From contig JAGLMX010000046.1 of NCBI GenBank assembly GCA_023139785.1, positions 1-5,562 of the forward strand: a DNA stretch of 5,562 nucleotides. Reading direction: 5' to 3'. Position numbers and translations under genes: made by a program. Shown here one piece after another: positions 1 through 3,028 of the stretch; the first letter of the stretch is position 1, and the number at the start of each line of letters is the position of its first letter. Source of the DNA: Candidatus Aenigmatarchaeota archaeon (GTDB lineage: Archaea; EX4484-52; B79-G9). Under the pieces are notes generated by a model. It had not been told where the DNA came from, ran no database searches, and saw only the letters and a program-made list of their open reading frames with translations.

Positions 1-1025
1 TTTACAAAGGAAAACTTGATTTTGAAATCCGCGAAATTAAGCTTGATGAAATACCTCAAACAAAAACAAAAATAATGATGAATGTCGGAAACCCGGGACA
101 GGCATTTGATAATTCATTCATACCAAATGATGGTGTCGGCCTTGCGCGCGAGGAGTTTGTGATAAATTCACACATAAAAATACACCCTCTAGCACTAGTA
201 CATTTCAGTAAGATAAAAAAGGACAAAAAAAACAAGGACGTAGTAAACGAAATCGAATCTCTGACTTATGGCTACAAAAACAAAACAGATTTTTTTGTTG
301 ACAAACTCGCAGAAGGTATTGGTACAATTGGCGCCGCATTTTATCCTAAAGACGTCATAGTTCGATTGTCAGACTTCAAATCCAATGAGTATTCAAACCT
401 GATTGGAGGAAAGCTTTTTGAGCCAAGTGAAGACAACCCCATGATTGGGTGGCGGGGTGCGTCCCGGTATTATTCTGATAAATACAGGGCAGCGTTTGTT
501 CTTGAGTGCAAAGCCTTAAGAAAAGTCAGGGACGACTTTGGCCTCAATAATGTAAAGATTATGATTCCATTTTGCCGAACAGTTACTGAAGGAAAAGCGG
601 TTTTGGCAGAAATGAAAAAGAACGGCCTCAATAAAGGAGAAAACGGGCTTGAGGTCTACGTCATGTGCGAGATTCCTTCAAACGTGATTCTTGCAGACAA
701 GTTCTCTGAAATCTTTGACGGTTTTTCAATCGGCACAAATGACCTGACCCAATTGACACTGGGGCTTGACCGTGATTCTGAAATTGTCTCACACATTTAT
801 GATGAGCGAAACGAAGCAGTCAAACGCCTGATTACCTGCGTGATAAAAACAGCAAAAGAAAAAAAGAGGAAAATTGGAATATGTGGGCAGGCGCCAAGCG
901 ACTTTCCTGATTTCGCAGAGTTTCTTGTTGAGTGCGGTATTGATTCAATTTCTCTGAACCCTGACACGGTTGTCAAAACAAGGCTCAAGATTGCTGAAAA
1001 AGAAAAGAATCTTGCGGGCAAGTAA
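1..1025 (+). CDS. ppsA: phosphoenolpyruvate synthase, C-terminal part (5' truncated by window edge)
   Basis: The frame is open from base 3 to the TAA at 1023-1025, giving 340 visible codons; the ATG pair at 75-80 is internal, because the reading continues upstream without a stop and stays family-like. PEP synthase converts pyruvate, ATP and water to PEP, AMP and phosphate in the cytosol for gluconeogenesis. What is visible is the C-terminal TIM-barrel that binds pyruvate/PEP: KIMMNVGNP and NDGVGLAREEFVIN near its start, GWRGASRYY (about 452-478), EIPSNVILAD, GFSIGTNDLTQLTLGLDRDS (about 718-780) and GICGQAPSD with the catalytic Cys codon at 882-884. ISLNPDTV near the end is also typical. The ATP-binding and phosphohistidine domains lie upstream of the window. 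Bacterial members are about 790 residues, so roughly the last 43% is seen. The end looks intact. A related pyruvate phosphate dikinase is less likely given the GTNDLTQLTLGLDRDS and GICGQAPSD wording. Confidence 0.96.
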   Translation, partial: YKGKLDFEIREIKLDEIPQTKTKIMMNVGNPGQAFDNSFIPNDGVGLAREEFVINSHIKIHPLALVHFSKIKKDKKNKDVVNEIESLTYGYKNKTDFFVDKLAEGIGTIGAAFYPKDVIVRLSDFKSNEYSNLIGGKLFEPSEDNPMIGWRGASRYYSDKYRAAFVLECKALRKVRDDFGLNNVKIMIPFCRTVTEGKAVLAEMKKNGLNKGENGLEVYVMCEIPSNVILADKFSEIFDGFSIGTNDLTQLTLGLDRDSEIVSHIYDERNEAVKRLITCVIKTAKEKKRKIGICGQAPSDFPDFAEFLVECGIDSISLNPDTVVKTRLKIAEKEKNLAGK

Positions 1026-1030
1026 GTCAA

Positions 1031-1045
1031 TAAGCATAATAATCT
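1031..1045 (+). promoter_or_regulatory. putative TATA-like box for the tRNA-Pro gene
   Basis: The gap between the PEP synthase stop and the tRNA is only 43 bases and contains an AT-rich stretch reading TAAGCATAATAATCT. It lies about 25-38 bases upstream of the first tRNA base, the distance expected for an archaeal TATA box that gives a short 5' leader. It does not match a strict consensus, so transcription by read-through from the upstream gene remains possible. Confidence 0.35.
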
Positions 1046-1085
1046 TCTCGCACAACCTATCTCTATCAGGGGCCTTGGGGTAGCT

Positions 1086-1117
1086 TCGCGCACTGCAAAC
1101 TGTTTTGCGCGCTACAA
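1086..1117 (+). other. 32-nt archaeal tRNA intron in the D-loop of tRNA-Pro
   Basis: The splice fold has a 4-bp central helix GTAG (1080-1083) with CTAC (1112-1115), a 3-nt bulge CTT (1084-1086) on one side and AAT (1116-1118) on the other. The intron-side helix is 6 bp, CGCGCA (1087-1092) with TGCGCG (1106-1111), closing a 13-nt loop. Cutting between the second and third bulge bases removes 1086-1117 and restores AGCTTGGTA, a normal proline D-loop. The exon-side outer helix is not formed (G opposite G), so this is a relaxed motif of the helix-bulge-helix kind, common at non-canonical intron positions. Confidence 0.88.
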
Positions 1118-1159
1118 TGGTATCCTTCCGGTTTCGGGGACCGGGGACCTGTGTTCAAA

Positions 1160-1202
1160 TCATGCAATTGCCTTGTAAGCTCAAAGCCATCGCATGTGAA
1201 AA
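1160..1202 (+). other. 43-nt archaeal tRNA intron in the T-loop (position 59/60) of tRNA-Pro
   Basis: This is a complete bulge-helix-bulge motif. The outer exon helix CTGTG/CACAG (1149-1153, 1204-1208) is the T-stem itself. The central 4-bp helix is TTCA/TGAA (1154-1157, 1197-1200). Both 3-nt bulges are AAT (1158-1160 and 1201-1203), and the intron helix is CATGC/GCATG (1161-1165, 1192-1196). Cutting after the second bulge base at each side removes 1160-1202 and joins TTCAAA to T, giving the standard T-loop TTCAAAT. A repeated AAATCA at both ends makes the join ambiguous by sequence alone, but the fold selects this one. Confidence 0.92.
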
Positions 1203-1216
1203 TCACAGGGGCCCCA

Positions 1217-1318
1217 TGTTTAATGAGTGAGTCCACAAACGGCTTGCTCGGTTCGTTTGTGAAGCGATCCATTAAACAGCTTGAAAAGCTCATCCAATAC
1301 CACAGTAGATTTTCATGA
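1217..1318 (+). repeat. structured repeat unit 1 (hairpin 1217-1278 plus linker)
   Basis: The lower stem is 8 bp, TGTTTAAT with ATTAAACA (1217-1224, 1271-1278). The internal motif strands are GAGTGAGTCC (1225-1234) and GAAGCGATCC (1261-1270). The upper stem is 7 bp, ACAAACG with CGTTTGT (1235-1241, 1254-1260). The 12-nt loop at 1242-1253 contains TTGCTCG. After the hairpin, AGCTTGAAAAGCT (1278-1290) can form a small 5-bp stem-loop, or its TGAAAA can pair with TTTTCA at 1310-1315. The stretch from 1308 opens the 17-base block shared with the next unit boundary. Confidence 0.75.
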
Positions 1319-1421
1319 TTTTTGGTGAGTGAGTCCGAAATTGGTATGCTCGTCTCAATTTCGAGGCGAACCACCAAAAAGCTTGAAAAGCTTAACCAAG
1401 AGTCTTGAGAGATTTTCATGA
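1319..1421 (+). repeat. structured repeat unit 2 (hairpin 1319-1380 plus linker)
   Basis: It has the same 62-nt layout as unit 1. The lower stem is 8 bp, TTTTTGGT with ACCAAAAA (1319-1326, 1373-1380). The motif strands are GAGTGAGTCC (1327-1336, identical to unit 1) and GAGGCGAACC (1363-1372). The upper stem is 7 bp, GAAATTG with CAATTTC (1337-1343, 1356-1362), and the 12-nt loop at 1344-1355 contains ATGCTCG. AGCTTGAAAAGCT recurs at 1380-1392. Both stems are perfectly paired although almost every stem base differs from unit 1. Confidence 0.78.
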
Positions 1422-1526
1422 TTTTTGACGAGCGAGACCTTGCGAAACATGCTCGTATTGAGCAAGAGTTGAGCCATCAAAAAGCCCGAAAATTCGAGCC
1501 AATGGAACTTGTTGAATTTTCGAGGA
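1422..1526 (+). repeat. structured repeat unit 3 (hairpin 1422-1483 plus linker), more diverged
   Basis: The lower stem TTTTTGAC/ATCAAAAA (1422-1429, 1476-1483) has 7 pairs and one C.A mismatch. The motif strands are GAGCGAGACC (1430-1439) and GAGTTGAGCC (1466-1475). The upper stem 1440-1446/1459-1465 pairs TTGC with GCAA, then has a tandem G.A (G1444.A1461, A1445.G1460) and a closing A-U. The 12-nt loop at 1447-1458 contains ATGCTCG. An alternative small hairpin GCTC/GAGC (1451-1454, 1460-1463) competes with the upper stem. The post-hairpin element has changed to GCCCGAAAATTCG, which pairs with 1514-1522 in the tail. Confidence 0.68.
1487..1522 (+). other. 9-bp hairpin in the tail of the repeat array
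   Basis: CGAAAATTC (1487-1495) pairs perfectly with GAATTTTCG (1514-1522) around an 18-nt loop. It occupies the place where units 1 and 2 have a weaker TGAAAA/TTTTCA pairing, so it may be the counterpart of a third stem in the repeat unit. Confidence 0.5.
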
Positions 1527-1560
1527 TCTCAAAAACGGCCCCAATTTGTCGTTTTTGAGA
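1527..1560 (+). other. 11-bp perfect hairpin with 12-nt loop
   Basis: TCTCAAAAACG (1527-1537) pairs perfectly with CGTTTTTGAGA (1550-1560) around the 12-nt loop GCCCCAATTTGT. Its start lies 105 bases after unit 3, where a fourth unit would begin, and the loop length matches the units, but the internal motif and TGCTCG loop are absent. It is not followed by a U-run, so an intrinsic terminator reading is weak. Confidence 0.6.
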
Positions 1561-1561
1561 C

Positions 1562-1582
1562 TGCATAGACAAATACTATGCA
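1562..1582 (+). other. 7-bp hairpin closing the non-coding block
   Basis: TGCATAG (1562-1568) pairs with CTATGCA (1576-1582) around the 7-nt loop ACAAATA. It lies one base after the 11-bp hairpin and just before the promoter of the next gene. It could mark the 3' end of the structured RNA or be an inverted repeat used as a protein-binding site; nothing in the sequence decides between them. Confidence 0.5.
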
Positions 1583-1587
1583 AGTAG

Positions 1588-1600
1588 TTAGATATTAAGG
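1588..1600 (+). promoter_or_regulatory. putative TATA-like box upstream of the DUF3467-like/HIT pair
   Basis: TTAGATATTAAGG lies about 35-45 bases upstream of the ATG at 1634. An archaeal TATA box here would give a start of transcription near 1620, leaving a short leader that includes the ribosome binding site at 1623-1628. The motif is loose. Confidence 0.35.
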
Positions 1601-1622
1601 CACAACAAGCCACGCAATGTAC

Positions 1623-1628
1623 GAGGTG
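1623..1628 (+). promoter_or_regulatory. Shine-Dalgarno site deciding the start at 1634
   Basis: GAGGTG is complementary to the archaeal 16S rRNA tail and ends 5 bases before the ATG at 1634. It supports that start over the ATG at 1618, which is not in the frame of the gene. Confidence 0.65.
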
Positions 1629-1633
1629 TAATT

Positions 1634-1963
1634 ATGCAACCAGTAATGAAGCAAGCACAGCAAAATATAATGAAAAGCAGGATGCCGCCGATTTTCGCGG
1701 ATGAAGCAGTGATAATAACCCCTATCAGGGCAATGAAAGACAAAGACGGAAAAATAACAAAAGAAGGCCATGTGGTTGTTGTTTTTGTTGACATGACAAC
1801 CCAGCAACCCGTCTCAAAAATTGCAATGACTATGACAACTGCGAAAAACCTTGAGCGCGCACTTGCAAATTCAATAGGGCGTCTTGAAAAGGATCTCAAG
1901 TCAAAGAACATCCCGACAAAGCCAATTGAAAAAACAGAAACTTCAACAAAGTACATTGGGTGA
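1634..1963 (+). CDS. small DUF3467-like protein of unknown function
   Basis: The product is 109 residues from an ATG with a good Shine-Dalgarno. Residues 17-63 look like paired beta strands (FADEAVIITPIRAM, then GHVVVVFVDMT and VSKIAMTM), followed by a helix TAKNLERALANSIGRLEKDL (about 69-88) and a polar tail. The order of strand, hydrophobic VDMT-type strand, then an A-K-x-L-x-x-A-L helix ending in a charged LEK resembles the DUF3467 family, whose function is not established. That match is by eye and could be wrong. There is no signal peptide or membrane segment, so the product is probably cytosolic. The stop TGA at 1961-1963 lies inside the ribosome binding site of the HIT gene, with four bases between them, indicating a two-gene operon and likely translational coupling. 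Confidence 0.75.
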   Translation: MQPVMKQAQQNIMKSRMPPIFADEAVIITPIRAMKDKDGKITKEGHVVVVFVDMTTQQPVSKIAMTMTTAKNLERALANSIGRLEKDLKSKNIPTKPIEKTETSTKYIG

Positions 1964-1967
1964 TGTT

Positions 1968-2522
1968 ATGGCTAATGACTGCATATTCTGTAAAATCATT
2001 TCCGGACAGATACCTGCATTGAAGATATACGAAGATGCAAACTTCATAGGTATTCTTGACATAAATCCCAGGCGCCGCGGGCACGCTGTTATAATACCAA
2101 AGCGCCATGTAAAAACGCTTCTCGAACTGCCAGAAAAACTTGCAGGCGAATATCTTGAAGTTGTGCAGGCTGTTGCAAGGCACATAGTCGGGGCTCTCGG
2201 AGCAAAAGGATTCAATTTCGGCTCAAACAACGGCGAGGTAGCCGGCCAGATGGTACCTCACGTCCACATACATATTCTTCCAAGATTTTCAGGCGAGAAG
2301 ATAACAGCAGGTTTTGAAGCAATATTTCAGCCGGATGAAGCACTGAAAAAAGAGCTTGAGCCAACACAGAAAAAAATCGGCAGGCTCGCACCACTAATCC
2401 GCCCTGATTTTTCTGAAAAAAAAGAAGAGAAAAAGCCCGAGAAAAAAGAAGAAACAAACACAGATACTGGCGAGCCCAACTGGGATTTTAATGGAAAAGA
2501 AGGCCAACCAGCGAATTTTTAA
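1968..2522 (+). CDS. HIT-family (histidine triad) nucleotide-binding protein with charged C-terminal tail
   Basis: The product is 184 residues starting at the ATG at 1968, chosen because MANDCIFCKI is the usual HIT N-terminus and GGTGAT (1959-1964) sits just upstream. The in-frame ATG at 1884 would place 28 non-homologous residues inside the previous gene. HIT proteins cleave or transfer nucleoside phosphates, for example AMP-lysine, AMP-amine or dinucleotide polyphosphates, through a nucleotidylated histidine. Visible signs are Cys5-x-x-Cys8 with His47 and the triad, consistent with the zinc-binding HIT branch; RRRGHAVIIPKRH (35-47); GSNNGEVAGQ (85-94); and the triad H98-V-H100-I-H102, with H100 the expected nucleophile. 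The core ends near residue 147. The last ~37 residues are rich in Lys and Glu and look disordered, longer than in compact HIT proteins. The gene is the second of an operon with the DUF3467-like gene. Substrate cannot be read from sequence. Confidence 0.93.
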   Translation: MANDCIFCKIISGQIPALKIYEDANFIGILDINPRRRGHAVIIPKRHVKTLLELPEKLAGEYLEVVQAVARHIVGALGAKGFNFGSNNGEVAGQMVPHVHIHILPRFSGEKITAGFEAIFQPDEALKKELEPTQKKIGRLAPLIRPDFSEKKEEKKPEKKEETNTDTGEPNWDFNGKEGQPANF

Positions 2523-2527
2523 GCACA

Positions 2528-2541
2528 ACAATATATATTTT
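2528..2541 (+). promoter_or_regulatory. strong TATA-box candidate
   Basis: CAATATATATTTTG starts six bases after the HIT stop. Its centre is about 25 bases upstream of the ATG at 2559, the archaeal TATA-to-start distance for a leaderless message, and about 140 upstream of the 2675 gene. It may drive either a small leaderless ORF or a leader of roughly 110 nt for the downstream gene. Confidence 0.6.
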
Positions 2542-2558
2542 GCCGCCCTATTCTGACT

Positions 2559-2630
2559 ATGAAAAAAACAGGCTTTTGCGGAACTGACAAACACATTGCA
2601 CTAATTAGTTCTACTATTATCGTCCGCTAA
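2559..2630 (+). CDS. possible leaderless 23-residue small ORF
   Basis: ATG at 2559 opens a 23-codon frame ending with TAA at 2628-2630; the product begins MKKTGFCGTDKHIALISS. It has no Shine-Dalgarno but lies at the distance from the TATA-like box where an archaeal leaderless transcript would begin. It could be a real small protein, an upstream ORF acting on the gene at 2675, the relic of a longer gene, or chance. I recognise no family. A frame this short is easily random, so confidence is low. Confidence 0.25.
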   Translation: MKKTGFCGTDKHIALISSTIIVR

Positions 2631-2657
2631 GCCCCCAACCGATTAAACAACTTTTTT

Positions 2658-2663
2658 GGAGGG
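2658..2663 (+). promoter_or_regulatory. strong Shine-Dalgarno whose best-placed start codon is out of frame
   Basis: GGAGGG has a 7-base spacer to ATG at 2671, an ideal arrangement, but that ATG reads only 13 codons before TGA at 2710-2712. The long frame begins at GTG 2675, 11 bases after the site. The mismatch between best start and longest frame is discussed with the gene. Confidence 0.7.
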
Positions 2664-2674
2664 AATTACTATGG

Positions 2675-2995
2675 GTGAATGTATTATCTATCGAGAAGCA
2701 AAGAATAATTGAGTTGTACTCTAGTCCATACTTTAATGGACGAATCGAAGCGTTTCAAACAGAGCACAACATACGCCATCGCACCGAACTACAGAAAACA
2801 GCCAATCTATATGGACTCAACACGTTTGTCGATACTGTTATGAGATATTTTCTTAAGAATCTCACTGACAATGATGCACCCATAATTTATAATGAGGGAG
2901 TGCCATTTCTCACTCAAAAAGAGAAAGCATACAACCTAGCCCTAAAAACCATTGCAGACCCAAGAAAACTTGAACATCTGCTTGCAAACCCTTAA
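2675..2995 (+). CDS. hypothetical protein, 106 residues, GTG start or frameshifted start
   Basis: I do not recognise this protein. The open frame runs from GTG 2675 to TAA 2993-2995. It looks soluble and mostly helical: an N-terminal helix (SIEKQRIIELY), a central stretch rich in aromatic residues (TANLYGLNTFVDTVMRYFLKNL) and a C-terminal helix (TQKEKAYNLALKTIADPRKLEHLL). It has no Cys, no signal peptide and no membrane span. The ATG at 2671 is better spaced from the Shine-Dalgarno but is one base out of frame; with one G fewer in the GGG run at 2673-2675 the ATG would join directly to this frame (ATG GTG AAT GTA). So the gene either uses GTG or carries a one-base insertion or sequencing error. 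It precedes the isoleucyl-tRNA synthetase by 33 bases but that gene seems to have its own promoter. Confidence 0.65.
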   Translation: MNVLSIEKQRIIELYSSPYFNGRIEAFQTEHNIRHRTELQKTANLYGLNTFVDTVMRYFLKNLTDNDAPIIYNEGVPFLTQKEKAYNLALKTIADPRKLEHLLANP

Positions 2996-3008
2996 AAACA
3001 TTAAAAAA
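2991..3008 (+). promoter_or_regulatory. putative TATA-like region for the isoleucyl-tRNA synthetase
   Basis: CTTAAAAACATTAAAAAA overlaps the stop of the upstream gene and is centred about 28 bases before the ATG at 3029. No Shine-Dalgarno precedes that ATG. Together these fit a leaderless message beginning at or near the start codon. Confidence 0.45.
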
Positions 3009-3028
3009 ACACTCTACTTGTGAACACC

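Larger units (their letters stand above)
1069..1216 (+). tRNA. tRNA-Pro(CGG), interrupted by two introns (D-loop and T-loop)
   Basis: With bases 1086-1117 and 1160-1202 removed, the remaining 73 bases fold as a full cloverleaf. The acceptor stem is 1069-1075 with 1209-1215 (GGGGCCT/GGGCCCC, last pair U.G) and the discriminator is A1216. The D-arm reads GGGGTAGCTTGGTATCCTT across the splice, the form known in archaeal proline tRNAs. The anticodon stem is CCGGT/ACCGG (1128-1132, 1139-stem 1140-1144), with loop TTCGGGG and anticodon CGG at 1135-1137. The variable loop is GGAC, the T-stem is CTGTG (1149-1153) with CACAG (1204-1208), and the T-loop is TTCAAAT once spliced. CCA is not encoded. Both intron ends fold into bulge-helix-bulge type structures cut by the archaeal splicing endonuclease. 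There is no intron at the usual 37/38 site. An uninterrupted tRNA search could miss this gene. The gene lies 43 bases after PEP synthase. Confidence 0.93.
1217..1582 (+). ncRNA. unrecognised structured RNA locus: three repeated hairpins plus three tail hairpins
   Basis: This stretch has no credible protein gene; the minus-strand frames through it have no family resemblance. It begins on the base after the tRNA discriminator and holds three 62-nt hairpins at 1217-1278, 1319-1380 and 1422-1483, then perfect-stem hairpins at 1487-1522, 1527-1560 and 1562-1582. Stems differ between copies yet remain paired, which indicates selection on RNA structure. G.U pairs and tandem G.A pairs fit the + strand better than the minus strand: three G.U pairs appear only on +, against two that would appear only on -. 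No U-tract terminator follows 1582. Transcription with the tRNA is plausible because the gap is zero bases. I do not know the function; a protein-binding or scaffold RNA is only a guess. Confidence 0.7.

Noticed and set aside
1217..1483. Archaeal H/ACA guide RNA hairpins
   Set aside because: The overall shape is similar, but the internal pocket is conserved while the stems vary, opposite to a guide RNA. There is also no consistent ACA after the lower stems and no kink-loop in the terminal loop.
1217..1483. Further tRNA-type introns or split tRNA pieces in the array
   Set aside because: The internal strands do not form the two 3-nt bulges around a 4-bp Watson-Crick core, and no cloverleaf can be assembled from the flanks.
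1217..1526. CRISPR array
   Set aside because: Units are ~102 bases with diverged stems and only short identical blocks. There are no 24-40 base identical repeats with equal unique spacers and no cas gene nearby.
1527..1560. Intrinsic terminator
   Set aside because: The stem is strong, but the T-run lies inside the stem and nothing U-rich follows it; another hairpin comes one base later.
1066..1613. Minus-strand open frames of 117 and 65 codons across the non-coding block
   Set aside because: They run through the tRNA and hairpins, have no recognisable domain or ribosome binding site, and are explained by chance.
1884..1967. Upstream in-frame ATG for the HIT gene
   Set aside because: It lies inside the previous gene, adds 28 residues with no HIT likeness and lacks the well-placed GGTGAT of the 1968 start.
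2559..2585. Remnant of a zinc alcohol dehydrogenase suggested by GFCGTDKH
   Set aside because: Only a handful of residues match and nothing upstream or downstream continues the family; coincidence is likely.
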